Assembly: GCA_963835465.1 (NCBI GenBank)
Contig: CAWIFR010000006.1
Span: forward strand, 372,001-436,000
Direction of reading: 5' to 3'
Source: Bog-756 sp963835465
GTDB taxonomy: Bacteria; Actinomycetota; Acidimicrobiia; Acidimicrobiales; RAAP-2
Length of the DNA: 64,000 nucleotides
Shown here: one piece after another, positions 36,041 through 44,214 of the stretch
Position numbering within the stretch: the first letter of the stretch is position 1
How the letters are laid out: the number at the start of each line of letters is the position of its first letter
Position numbers and translations under genes: made by a program
Notes under the pieces: generated by a model
What the model was told of the DNA's origin: nothing
The model's input: the letters and a program-made list of their open reading frames with translations, nothing else
The model's database searches: none

Positions 36041-38362
36041 TCAGAAGCCGGCCATGCCCACCACGGGCCGAGCCAGCCGGACGCCCCCGGTCGACCCCAG
36101 GAAGGGGGCCACGAAGGCGAACACCCCCCCGTCGGCGGCGGTGAATCGGTAGCCACTCCCGTTGGAGGCCTCGGCCATGCCCACGATGGGCGCATTGAGT
36201 CGGAGGTTCCCCGTGGAGCCGTAGAAGGGGGCGCCGCCGAACGAGAACACACCGCCGTCGGCAGCCACCTCCCAATAGCCTCCGGTGTTGGTGTCATTGG
36301 TGGTGCTGACCACGGGCTGGTTGAGCCGCGCCCCTCCCTCGGAGCCGGAGAACGGGGCGTCACCGAAGGCGAAGATGCCCCCGTCGGCGGCCGCCATCCG
36401 GTAGCCGCCGCCGTCGCTCGAAGATGAGATCCCCACAATGGGGCTGTTGAGGTGCCGCCCGCCCATGGAGCCGAAGAACCGGGCGTCGCCAAAGGAGAAA
36501 ATGCCGCCGTCGGCGGCCACCTCCCAGTAGCCGCCGCCGTCCGGCGTGGCGGCCATGCCCACGATGGGCGCGTTGAGGTGGGCGCCGCCCATGGAGCCGA
36601 AGAAGCCGGCGCTCCCAAAGGTGAAGATGCCGCCGTCGGCGGCCGACTCCCAGTAGCCGCCCACGCTGGGAGCCATGGCCATGCCCACCACCGGTGCGTT
36701 GAGGTGCGTCCCGCCACTGGAGCCGCAGAAGGGCATCGAGCCGTAGGTGAAGATGCCGCCGTCTGAGGCCACCAGGTCGTAGCCGGAGTTGGCGGCTGAC
36801 GGCACTGAACAGGGCGCCAGGGAGCCAGTCGGTGTCGTGCCGCCGGCATTGCCGGTCAGCTGAGGGTCATGGTGGAACATGGGCCAGGCTCCTCCACTCA
36901 CCGCGGCGGCACCGTCCGAGCCACTGATTTCGTAGTGGTCGATCTCCCCCACCCCTGAGGGCGAGAGGGTGGAGGCGGTGTACCCGGCCAGGGTGATCCC
37001 GATGGTGCCGTTGGGATCGTCGGTGACCAGTGGGGAGTTCTGCAGCCCGAGGTTGGGGCTGAGATCGGCGATCCGGGTGCCGGTCCTGCCGTCAAGGACC
37101 ACGGTCCCGCCGATCGTCGGTACGAGGATGTCGTCGTGGCCGCCACCGAGGTTGGCGGTGACCACCGAGCCGATCACCCGGTTGAGCCCGTTGACCTTCC
37201 AGATGGTCTGGCCGGTGGCGGCGTTGAGAACCCAAACGGAGCCGCCGAATACATTGCGATCGGTCGCCTCCACCACCTGGAGCGATCCGTTTCCGAGGAC
37301 GTCAGACAGCGCAGGGGACGAGAAGGTATCGCCGTCCAGGGTGGCCGACCATTGGAGCTGGCAACGATTGTTGTAGGCCTTTACCGTGTTGGTATCCGAG
37401 GCCCCGGGGAAGAAGCCACCGGTGCCCACCACGATCCCGGTGGCCCCGCCGGTCAGGAAGCCTCCCACCGCCGGAGACGAGTCGACGGTCTGGTTGGTGT
37501 CGGCCCGACAGATCTGATTGCCCTGGGCGCTCAGGATCCGAAGGTGGCCTCCGTCGCTGAGCTGCTGTCCGTTGCCCTGTCCGGCCGTTTGGTCCCCGCC
37601 GTAGACGATCTCGGTCTGACCCGTGCCGTAGAGATCGGCTAGGGCTGCGGTGGAATGGGTGCTGTCGGTATTGAGGAAGGGCCAACCGGTGAGCGGCGCT
37701 CCGGTGGTGGCATTGAGGGCGTAGCCGACCTGGCCCAGGCTGCCGGCCACGGCGTCGACGGGACCGGGCTGGAGATTGCCCACGGCGATGCCGGCCTGCA
37801 CCCCGCCGGCCGGATCGGTGTCACTCGGTGGGTTCACCACCTGGGTGAACCACTGCTGGACCCCTGTCGGCCCGAACGACGAATAGCCGCCAGGGGCCGG
37901 ATCACCGTCGTTCCCCGACCCGACCAGCACCGAGGTCTGCCCTCCTGACGTCACCACCGACGGCGTCGAGTCGATGGGGCCGCTCTCGTTGGTAGTCGGC
38001 CATCCCGTCGGCGCCACCGCCGCCGAACCTCCCAGGTGGTAGGCGAAGAGGTTGCCCAGCCGGTCCCCCACCACGACCGAGGGCTGGCCGCCCAGCGAGA
38101 CCGGAATGGGCGACGAGAGGGCGATGGGTCCGCCGTCATCGGGTAGGTGCCCGGTGGACCAGGTCTGGGTGAAGTTGACACTCAGTGACGGTCTGTGCGA
38201 CGCCGTCAGCCCCGAAGCCAAGGAGTTGGGGATGCCCGCTGAGCCCACCATGGCCACCGACGCCAGGGCGATGGGAGCGATCGCCGCCCGGCGACGGGGC
38301 AGGCCGCGGCTTCCGCAGAACGCGCGGCCGCGGCTGAGCCGGGGCCCACGCCGCCAGAGCAC
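36041..38362 (-). CDS. Secreted surface protein: FG-GAP-like propeller plus six 'DGGIFxFG' repeats
   Basis: About 773 residues. A signal peptide or anchor lies after a basic start (PRRRAAIAPIALASVAMVGSAG). Residues about 40-560 have VCBS/FG-GAP-like blades such as SVVVGDRLGNLFAYHL and TEIVYGGDQTAG, ending GAWPMFHHDPQLTGN. The C-terminus holds six copies of a 40-residue unit with the core GGIFxFGxAxFxGSxGGxxLNxPIVGM and partly GGGYW. Such units are frequent in large secreted actinobacterial proteins and probably form a propeller. The frame runs upstream through a tRNA, so the start must be internal. The GTG at 38362 is a reasonable but unproven choice. Confidence 0.78.
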   Translation of the reverse strand: MLWRRGPRLSRGRAFCGSRGLPRRRAAIAPIALASVAMVGSAGIPNSLASGLTASHRPSLSVNFTQTWSTGHLPDDGGPIALSSPIPVSLGGQPSVVVGDRLGNLFAYHLGGSAAVAPTGWPTTNESGPIDSTPSVVTSGGQTSVLVGSGNDGDPAPGGYSSFGPTGVQQWFTQVVNPPSDTDPAGGVQAGIAVGNLQPGPVDAVAGSLGQVGYALNATTGAPLTGWPFLNTDSTHSTAALADLYGTGQTEIVYGGDQTAGQGNGQQLSDGGHLRILSAQGNQICRADTNQTVDSSPAVGGFLTGGATGIVVGTGGFFPGASDTNTVKAYNNRCQLQWSATLDGDTFSSPALSDVLGNGSLQVVEATDRNVFGGSVWVLNAATGQTIWKVNGLNRVIGSVVTANLGGGHDDILVPTIGGTVVLDGRTGTRIADLSPNLGLQNSPLVTDDPNGTIGITLAGYTASTLSPSGVGEIDHYEISGSDGAAAVSGGAWPMFHHDPQLTGNAGGTTPTGSLAPCSVPSAANSGYDLVASDGGIFTYGSMPFCGSSGGTHLNAPVVGMAMAPSVGGYWESAADGGIFTFGSAGFFGSMGGAHLNAPIVGMAATPDGGGYWEVAADGGIFSFGDARFFGSMGGRHLNSPIVGISSSSDGGGYRMAAADGGIFAFGDAPFSGSEGGARLNQPVVSTTNDTNTGGYWEVAADGGVFSFGGAPFYGSTGNLRLNAPIVGMAEASNGSGYRFTAADGGVFAFVAPFLGSTGGVRLARPVVGMAGF
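36056..36770 (-). repeat. Six tandem protein repeats (about 120 bp each) encoding DGGIFxFG units
   Basis: Six diverged units in register. Their cores are GIFTYGSMPFCGS, GIFTFGSAGFFGS, GIFSFGDARFFGS, GIFAFGDAPFSGS, GVFSFGGAPFYGS and GVFAFVAPFLGS. The last unit is one residue shorter in the core. They are diverged at DNA level, so the array is old and not a recent expansion. Confidence 0.8.
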
Positions 38363-38490
38363 CCGTCGGAAGACCGCCGTCCGGGGTCGCTGCGCAATCG
38401 ATCCACGGATTTCGATCGCCTCAGAGTAGTAGAGGAGTCCGGTGGTGAGCGGGCGTCGGGCGATCTGGCCGGCCCGAACCGGAGGAGTGG

Positions 38491-38564
38491 CGCCCCCGGC
38501 ACGACTCGAACGCGCAACCTGGTGGGTAGAAACCACCTGCTCTATCCAGTTGAGCTACAGGGGC
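38491..38564 (-). tRNA. tRNA-Arg(TCT)
   Basis: A 74-base cloverleaf on the minus strand. The acceptor GCCCCTG pairs with CGGGGGC. The anticodon stem GGTGG/CCACC encloses the loop TTTCTAC, giving anticodon TCT. The discriminator is G and CCA is encoded immediately after (38490-38488). Confidence 0.94.
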
Positions 38565-38631
38565 CAGCGCGGTGAAGGATACCGCCACGGTCCGCATGGT
38601 CATCGGACTGTGCCACACTAGAGGCTCCTTG

Positions 38632-38704
38632 GTGGCCGTAGCTCAGTTGGCAGAGCGCCGGGATGTGGCCCCGGAGGTCGCGGGTTCGAGCCCCGTCGGT
38701 CACC
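38632..38704 (+). tRNA. tRNA-His(GTG)
   Basis: The acceptor GTGGCCG pairs with CGGTCAC, with discriminator C, and a G at 38631 supplies the extra G-1 typical of tRNA-His. The anticodon stem CCGGG/CCCGG encloses the loop ATGTGGC, giving anticodon GTG. CCA is not encoded. Confidence 0.95.
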
Positions 38705-38765
38705 CTCTCGCCCCAGGGATTCCCCGTGCTACCGAGCACGCCCGGGGCAGTACGGTGGTATGCAG

Positions 38766-38837
38766 GCGCCTCTAGCTCAACGGCAGAGCAACGGACTCTT
38801 AATCCGCAGGTTCCGGGTTCAAATCCCGGGGGGCGCA
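38766..38837 (+). tRNA. tRNA-Lys(CTT)
   Basis: The acceptor GCGCCTC pairs with GGGGCGC, with discriminator A and encoded CCA at 38838-38840. The anticodon loop CTCTTAA gives CTT. The T arm has GGTTCAAATCC. It borders the lower-GC accessory stretch on its 3' side, the usual geometry of a tRNA integration site. Confidence 0.94.
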
Positions 38838-38840
38838 CCA

Positions 38841-39189
38841 GTTCAGAAGGTATTTCGGCCCTTCGGATCTCAGCGGGGACCGACCCGGTATTTCTCCTCT
38901 TCGAAGCAGGTACTCGCGCCTACACACGACTGAAATTCTGAGCAACCTCCGGACCGAGGGCATGGCGGTGGAGGATGGCCCACGCCTCAATGGCTGTTGG
39001 GTAGTGCTCGGATCAATGACTCCTTCTCCTCGCCATGGCCCGGCTCCGAGTCGTCGCAGGCATCGTCGAGAAAATGAACCTGGCAGAGCCCGCTGACGTT
39101 GGCTAGAACCACAACCGAAGATCGATGTAGTGGTCGTCTTTACACCACGGGTGTGGACGAGGCCCTCCAGACGCGCCCACTCGACAAGA
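38841..39189. other. Intergenic after tRNA-Lys, no gene seen
   Basis: About 350 bases. No convincing reading frame was found. A short inverted repeat ACACC/GGTGT lies at 39142-39154. No copy of the tRNA-Lys 3' end was found further downstream, so an attachment-site pair is not demonstrated. Confidence 0.5.
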
Positions 39190-40263
39190 ATGCAGACTAT
39201 GGATGAGAAGAAGCTCCGGATGTTCTCGTTTCTCGTGTTCACCAAGCTCGAAGGCGCCGTGACCGCGGGGATGGTCCACCTCGGCGACAAGCTCGGTCTC
39301 TACGTGGCGTTGCGAGATGCCGGGAAGCCACTGCATTCGGACGAGCTCGCCCAACGAGCGGGTCTCCATGAGCGTTGGGTTCGCGAGTGGGCATACAACC
39401 AGGCGGCCGCGCGGATCATCGACTGCGACGCCGAAGAGCGCTTCTCGCTGTCGGACGAGGCCGCCGCGGTCCTCGCGACTCCCGACCATCCGGCATACGG
39501 GATGGGAATGTTCCACCGGTTTCCCAACACGATGGACACGCTTCGAGCGATGCCCGAGAGCTTCCGTACTGGGCACGGGCACGACTACGACAGCCATGGT
39601 CCAGAAGCCGCGGTTGGGATCGAGCGGTCGTTCGAACCATGGAACCGCACGAACCTGCTCCCGGTGGTGCTGCCCGCCCTCGACGGCGTCGCCGAGCGGC
39701 TCGCCGAGGGCACGACCGCCGCGGACGTCGGCTGTGGTGCGGGGGGAGCACTGCTCCTGATGGCCGGCGCGTTCCCGAAGAGTCGGTTCCTGGGGTACGA
39801 CATCAGTCGGTTCGCGCTCGCTCGAGCGGAGGAGAAGCGCTCGGAGGCCGAGGCGTCGAATGTGTCGTTTCACGACCCGCGAGACGAGCCGCTACCTAAT
39901 GACGGATCAATCGAGTTCATCACGACGTTCGATTGCATCCACGACATGACGCATCCGTTCGAGATGATGCAGGCATTGCGTCGGGCGATCACCCCCGATG
40001 GCACGTGGCTACTCGTCGACATCAAGGCGCATGACACATTCGCGCTTAACACGTCGGAGAACCCGATGGCATCGTTGATGTACGGCATCAGCGTTCTGTC
40101 GTGCCTGTCGTCGGCGATGTCGGCGCCTGACGGTGCGGGCCTCGGCACGCTCGGCCTGCCTCCGGCAAAGGCCGAAGCGATGGCACGAGCAGCGGGGTTC
40201 AGCCGTTTCCGCCGAGTCGATGTCGACCATCCGGTCAACGCGTTCTATGAGATCCGTCCCTGA
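39190..40263 (+). CDS. Class I SAM-dependent methyltransferase with winged-helix N-terminus
   Basis: 357 residues. The N-terminal part (about 10-90) is a winged-helix dimerisation domain (MVHLGDKLGLYVALRDAGKPLHSDELAQRAGLHERWVREW). The Rossmann fold follows, with motif I AADVGCGAGGALLL, motif II FLGYDIS and FDCIHDMTHP. This layout is that of small-molecule O-methyltransferase-like proteins common in actinobacteria; the substrate is unknown. The ATG at 39190 or the ATG at 39199 (MDEKKLRMF) may be used. First gene of the accessory stretch, with visibly lower GC at third codon positions than its neighbours. Confidence 0.83.
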   Translation: MQTMDEKKLRMFSFLVFTKLEGAVTAGMVHLGDKLGLYVALRDAGKPLHSDELAQRAGLHERWVREWAYNQAAARIIDCDAEERFSLSDEAAAVLATPDHPAYGMGMFHRFPNTMDTLRAMPESFRTGHGHDYDSHGPEAAVGIERSFEPWNRTNLLPVVLPALDGVAERLAEGTTAADVGCGAGGALLLMAGAFPKSRFLGYDISRFALARAEEKRSEAEASNVSFHDPRDEPLPNDGSIEFITTFDCIHDMTHPFEMMQALRRAITPDGTWLLVDIKAHDTFALNTSENPMASLMYGISVLSCLSSAMSAPDGAGLGTLGLPPAKAEAMARAAGFSRFRRVDVDHPVNAFYEIRP

Positions 40264-40469
40264 GCAGTGGTTCGGTTGACCACTGAGCCCATCTCATCGT
40301 CCGGATGCGCACAGACGGCGAGAACCGAATCGACTGCAGGAAGCACTTCAGAAGCTTTACCCTCGCTGTGCATCATGCCGCATCCTCCCATGTTCCCTGG
40401 TTCGATTCCGGATCACCATGGACCGTTCTGACCCAGCAGCCGTGTAGGTGAGGAACCAGGAATCACTCG

Positions 40470-40742
40470 TCACCACTTGCACTGAGCCGTGGAGCCGAAC
40501 CGCCGGAGTACGAGGGACGCAGGGCATGCGCCGAAGACGACGAACAGCCACTGGTTCACACCGACGAGTGCGGTGAGCAGCAGGAACCACGGGCTCACCA
40601 GGACGACGAGCAACGCACTCAAAAGCACCATGCTTCCGGCCATGGCGAACAGGACTCGTTCGAGCGGCCAATGGGATTGCGTCTGAGTAGGTCCCGATGT
40701 CGTTGTCTCGCTGGTCGTCATCTCTATCTGGCTGGTCGTCAT
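40470..40742 (-). CDS. DUF2892 inner-membrane protein
   Basis: 90 residues. A polar Thr/Ser N-terminus is followed by WPLERVLFAMAGSMVLLSALLVVLVSPWFLLLTALVGVNQWLFVVFGACPASLVLRRFG, the DUF2892 (YgaP C-terminal-like) pattern of two membrane helices followed by a GxCPxxxxL motif. Such genes accompany rhodaneses and persulfide-handling systems. The ATG at 40742 is preceded by GGGAG with 6 bases spacing. An earlier frame start at 40796 would lie inside an operator-like palindrome and is rejected. A 21-bp direct duplication covers the first codons. Confidence 0.78.
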   Translation of the reverse strand: MTTSQIEMTTSETTTSGPTQTQSHWPLERVLFAMAGSMVLLSALLVVLVSPWFLLLTALVGVNQWLFVVFGACPASLVLRRFGSTAQCKW

Positions 40743-40750
40743 CTCTATCT
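40711..40750. repeat. 21-bp tandem duplication over the DUF2892 start
   Basis: CTGGTCGTCATCTCTATCT occurs at 40711-40729 and again at 40732-40750, a period of 21. Each copy contains a GATAGAGATG initiation context on the minus strand, so the duplication created a second in-frame ATG (40721). Only the outer copy has an upstream GGGAG. Confidence 0.85.
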
Positions 40751-40786
40751 CCCTGTTGTCCCTGTGCTCGATCGTGCTGACAGTAT

Positions 40787-40802
40787 ATACCCCCATGGGT
40801 AT
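40787..40802 (-). promoter_or_regulatory. CsoR/CstR-type operator-like palindrome
   Basis: ATACCCCCATGGGTAT is a near-palindrome with flanking ATAC/GTAT and internal C and G runs, the layout of CsoR-family operators (copper-sensing CsoR or persulfide-sensing CstR). It lies 45 bases upstream of the DUF2892 start. Since DUF2892 genes are frequent members of CstR regulons, persulfide control is the better guess. No csoR/cstR gene lies in this window. Confidence 0.55.
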
Positions 40803-40895
40803 GTGCTGTCAGGACCGCCGGCGGAGCCCTGGCCATCGCCCGTGTAGGGCACTACGACCCGATGCCGAGCCCAGAGGCGGGACGTGACTAGGAGA

Positions 40896-41144
40896 TCAAC
40901 TGATGAAGAGCATCCAGAAGAAGACAGAACTGTCGATGACAGAAGCCGAGGAAGCAGTGAGTGCGTAATAGCCGATCAATCGACCGTCCTCGATGACAAC
41001 GTGGGTTTTCGTGCTTCCGGATGCTTGATTGGTGATCGCTCGCTTTCGGAGCGAATCGTCCAGTTCTGGCTTGCCGCAGGAGAAGCCGGAGAGGACGTGG
41101 TTCGGATCGAGAGGCTCCGGTCTCTGCCACGACCGGTCTGGCAC
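40896..41144 (-). pseudogene. Truncated GNAT toxin of a DUF1778/GNAT (TacAT-like) pair
   Basis: 82 residues from a GTG at 41144. PEPLDPNHVLSGFSCGKPELDDSLRKRAITNQASGSTKTHVVIEDGRLIGYYALTASS is the N-terminal half of a tRNA-acetylating TacT-type toxin. The frame then departs from the family and stops, so the acetyl-CoA-binding loop and C-terminal half are missing; full toxins are about 160-170 residues. It directly follows the antitoxin stop, the normal TA order. Almost certainly inactive. Confidence 0.75.
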
Positions 41145-41395
41145 TCAGTCCCGCCAAGGCGCCGGTTGGGCCAGCAGATTCTTCGAGCCTGGGCTTGTGG
41201 ACGGGCGGACGCTCCAACAGAGCATTGAACTCGGTCCACACCGCATCATCGATCGTGAAGTACCGACGATCAGCAAGATCCTCTTTGGCGGCCCTGACCG
41301 CATGGCGGACCACGTAATCCGTAATCGTCTCGTGCTGCGATTCGGCGGCAGATTCGATGACCTCCGCTGTCGCGGAGTCACTCGGAGCTGCAACC
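41145..41395 (-). pseudogene. DUF1778 (TacA-like) antitoxin, frame broken
   Basis: Recognisable DUF1778 parts are AEVIESAAESQHETITDYVVRHAVRAAKEDLADRRYFTIDDAVWTEFNALLERPP. The usual N-terminal LQLRVTP beta-strand of the ribbon-helix-helix is present but in a different frame, and the last residues (SKNLLAQPAPW) are again in another frame, so at least two shifts are needed. With the truncated toxin next to it, a decayed module is more likely than sequencing error alone. Confidence 0.65.
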
Positions 41396-41540
41396 TGTCT
41401 GGTGCCAGGTCGACTCGGTGATCTCCAGATGTCGGGAGACCTCCCCGATGGACTGGCCTTCGCCGAACAGCTTCTCTCCCTCGGCGAGCCTGCGGATGGT
41501 CTGTTCGGGGGTGTGCTTCCGGTTCTCATAGCCGTGCTGT
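41378..41540 (-). mobile_element. IS3-family orfA remnant
   Basis: A short frame on the minus strand reads YENRKHTPEQTIRRLAEGEKL, then FGEGQSIGEVSRHLEITESTWHQ, and stops at 41378. This is the helix-turn-helix N-terminus of IS3-type OrfA (KHTPEQIIRKLREAE... EVCRHLEVSEQTYHRW). The rest of OrfA, OrfB and the terminal repeats are absent. It abuts the broken antitoxin gene, suggesting an old insertion or recombination that damaged the TA locus. Confidence 0.7.
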
Positions 41541-41665
41541 CCTCCTTCCCCAAAGTATTGGGGTCTGGACTCGCCAGCGGGTTGGATCAGTTCAGAGGGA
41601 CCCGGTCAGAACGACTGGAGACAAGGGTGCTCCCTGACACCTCGATCGAGCTTCACTCCAGACAA

Positions 41666-42859
41666 CTACGACGTGGAAGCCGAGTATGACGCTGCCTGCC
41701 GACGCACGAGATCAACAAGATTCCCCAGCGCAATATTCACGTCGACAAGGTGAAGGCCCCACCGTGGACCCAGTGCCGGCTTGACAACAGGGCGGTGGTC
41801 ACGCGAACCCCTGGTTGAGGTCACCTGGAGCCAACTCGCTCCATCGCTCGTTTGGCAAGTTGCGCTATAGAGGTTGGGGTAGCCGACCCACGGGGTTGTC
41901 ACCTTCCTATTGACCTGTGGGTTCATGTCTCCCCGTGCCCCGGGTACGACCTTCGTCACGAAGTAGGGATCGAGGGTTGCAGCACCGCCGTCCAGTGACG
42001 CCGGATTGGTGCAAAGCACCTGGAGGCCAGCCGGCGCGGATGTTCCGAGCTGCGATCGGCTTCCGATACTCGAACCCACTCGGCCATAGAAGCTGTTGGA
42101 AGGAGGTGTCGTGTTGAAGCTCGAGTAGGCCACCACACAGCCCGTTTCGGAGTCTGACTGGCAGGCCGGAACGTGTTGGAACGACCCTCCCACGGTCTGA
42201 CCGACAGGCACCGTCACGTTCCCACCCATCAGGAGTGCGGAAACAAGCAGCCGTCGTTCGGTGCTGTTCGAGTCGATCTGATTACGAATAAGTCGAATGA
42301 GGAGTGATGCACCCTGTGAGTGCCCGATCAGCACCACACCCCGGCCATGATTGTCGTGGGCGAGGTAATCATTCCAGGCCGAAAGCACGCCGAGATACGC
42401 CGTGACTGCCGCCTTTGGACTGATCTGAGCGCCCCCCAGGCCGATTCCTGAGGTGGTCAGCTGGGGATACATCGGCGCGTAGACCTTGCAGACCTGGGAG
42501 AAGCGTGAAGCTTGGGCGATTGCCACCGCGGTCTCCTCGGGATCGATGTGCAGATCGGCGTTGGGCGTCTTCTGCCTGCTCACCGTCGGATAGACGTAGA
42601 AGCAATCGATGGGCGGACCCTTGGCCGGCGTGACCCTCTGGACTTCCCGCTTTCCATTGGCCCGAATCAGGGTTGCCGTTAGATTCGCAGTGCAGGGGTC
42701 GTCGGACTGCCCCGGCCGACAAAGCCACACGGTCCCCGAAGAGTCGGGTCCGTTCCGAGATGGAATGGCGGCTGCTGCTTGCCTCGTCGCGCCGAACGAC
42801 GCGATGGCCACGGCGATGGCCACTGTCGTGCTGGCCTTCCTCAGGGATCGCGCTGACAT
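41666..42859 (-). CDS. Secreted DUF3089-family lipase/esterase
   Basis: 397 residues. The N-terminal signal peptide is TTVAIAVAIASFGATRQAAA. The alpha/beta-hydrolase nucleophile elbow GHSQG (VVLIGHSQGASLL) is near residue 180. DCFYVYPTVS and HIDPEETAVAIAQASRFSQVCKVYAPMYPQ are hallmarks of DUF3089. Several cysteines suggest disulfides in the secreted form. The ATG at 42859 is chosen because it places the signal peptide at the start; the frame extends upstream without a plausible sequence for this protein. Some members hydrolyse short-chain esters. Confidence 0.83.
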   Translation of the reverse strand: MSARSLRKASTTVAIAVAIASFGATRQAAAAIPSRNGPDSSGTVWLCRPGQSDDPCTANLTATLIRANGKREVQRVTPAKGPPIDCFYVYPTVSRQKTPNADLHIDPEETAVAIAQASRFSQVCKVYAPMYPQLTTSGIGLGGAQISPKAAVTAYLGVLSAWNDYLAHDNHGRGVVLIGHSQGASLLIRLIRNQIDSNSTERRLLVSALLMGGNVTVPVGQTVGGSFQHVPACQSDSETGCVVAYSSFNTTPPSNSFYGRVGSSIGSRSQLGTSAPAGLQVLCTNPASLDGGAATLDPYFVTKVVPGARGDMNPQVNRKVTTPWVGYPNLYSATCQTSDGASWLQVTSTRGSRDHRPVVKPALGPRWGLHLVDVNIALGNLVDLVRRQAASYSASTS

Positions 42860-43190
42860 CTCATCCCGTCGCCTCAGTCCTTTGGCGGCCGGTGGGCCTA
42901 GCGGCCGCGCCGTCTCCCTGCACCTCATGCCAGAAGGATCGCAGCCATTTGTTAGGGCCGCATGATGAAGGGCCATCGCGGCGGTCACAAGGACCACCGC
43001 CGAATGGACTTCCCCATCACTGAGTGAAGCAGGAGAACCGCTCACCGGCATTCTCCCTGTCTTGTCGGAGAACGCAGCTCTGCTGGTCCTCGGCAACGAC
43101 TGGACTGCCACCATCAACGACCAGACCGGCTGCGCCCACACTTGGTTGGCGACAGCCGGCTCGCCGGGAGCGTGGCTGGTGGCCGTCAGG
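42860..43190. other. 331 bases between esterase and hydratase genes, no confident gene
   Basis: The minus strand stays open and reads through fairly protein-like residues (TGRMPVSGSPASLSDGEVHSAVVL, VTAAMALHHAAL), vaguely like a CoA-transferase family III segment, but there is no start or domain boundary. It could be a gene remnant. Confidence 0.3.
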
Positions 43191-43949
43191 CTACTTTCCC
43201 TGCCAACGCGGTCGTCGTTTTTCGAAGAAGGCGGCGATCCCTTCCTGCACGTCGACGGTGCCCACAATCGACTCGAGGGCCGCCGAGGTGGCCGCCCAGC
43301 CCTGATCGTCGTCATCACCGAGCAGGCCATTGACGGCCGCCAGGCACGCCTGGACCGAGAGCGGTGAATTGGCGCCGACCTGGGCAGCGAGCTGCATGGC
43401 CTCACGAATTGACGCACCCGGTTCACAGAGCACATTGACGAACCCGACTGCATGGGCCCGTGATGCGTCGATCGGCTCGCCAGTGAGTATCAACTGGCGT
43501 GCCAGGTTGACGGGAAGGCTCCGGGGCGCCCGGAACAGAGCTGCACAGGTCGGAATCACCCCTCGACGTACCTCGGGAAGCCCAAATGACGCGGTGGTGG
43601 AGGCCACGACCAGATCACAAGCCAGGACCAACTCCAGCCCGCCACCCAGTGCCGGCCCCTCGACCGCAGCAATGAGCGGCTTACGGCGACTACGGCGGAT
43701 GAGGCCATACTCGCCACCTCGTTCGGTCTGGTAGCCCACTGCGGAACTCAGATCGCTGCCGGCACTGAATGCCCGTTCAGTTCCGGCCAGAACGCCGACC
43801 CAGAGCTCACGATCGTCCTCGAGCCGATTCAAAGCGGCATCGAGCGCGTCGGTCATGGCCCGGTCGATCGCGTTGCGTTTCTCCTCCCGACGCATCTGGA
43901 TGCACAGAGTGTGTCCGTCCTGATGCAGTTCGACCCGCGAGTCCGTCAT
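43191..43949 (-). CDS. Enoyl-CoA hydratase/isomerase family protein
   Basis: 252 residues of the crotonase fold. REEKRNAIDRAMTDAL, AFSAGSDLSSA and PLIAAVEGPALGGGLELVLACDLVVAS form the acyl-CoA-binding oxyanion region. ASFGLPEVRRGVIPTCAALFRAPRSLP is the second helix. The catalytic Glu of true hydratases in the GGG/PE region is present as LPEV; the exact reaction cannot be fixed. The ATG at 43949 is preceded by GGTGGAG. Likely used in beta-oxidation or related degradation. It follows no clear operon partner. Confidence 0.87.
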   Translation of the reverse strand: MTDSRVELHQDGHTLCIQMRREEKRNAIDRAMTDALDAALNRLEDDRELWVGVLAGTERAFSAGSDLSSAVGYQTERGGEYGLIRRSRRKPLIAAVEGPALGGGLELVLACDLVVASTTASFGLPEVRRGVIPTCAALFRAPRSLPVNLARQLILTGEPIDASRAHAVGFVNVLCEPGASIREAMQLAAQVGANSPLSVQACLAAVNGLLGDDDDQGWAATSAALESIVGTVDVQEGIAAFFEKRRPRWQGK

Positions 43950-44214
43950 CACTCCACCTGACCCAACATGTTCCTCCCACCTTCGTGATCGTGGCTGACT
44001 GGCCCAGTCCGCCACCCAGGGAACTACAAGCCCATCTCCGCTTCAACTCCAGCATTCGCGCCAGTACGAGACTGGGTAGCGTCTTGGCGGGATCATCGTC
44101 ATCGGCGCCGTCGGGCGGCTGACCGTGCGGATCACTCCCCTACGATGGACCAGAGCAGCGGATCCCCGGGGAACTCCAGTGTTCCCGCGGGTCGTCGACA
44201 CAGGAGGTGGTTCC

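Noticed and set aside
40470..40796. DUF2892 start at 40796
   Set aside because: That ATG lies within the operator-like palindrome and lacks a ribosome site; the ATG at 40742 has one.
42860..43190. CoA-transferase family III remnant on the minus strand
   Set aside because: Similarity is vague, with no start, catalytic Asp or domain boundary.
38766..44214. Direct repeat of the tRNA-Lys 3' end as an attachment site
   Set aside because: No second copy of the T-arm/acceptor sequence was seen up to 44.2 kb.
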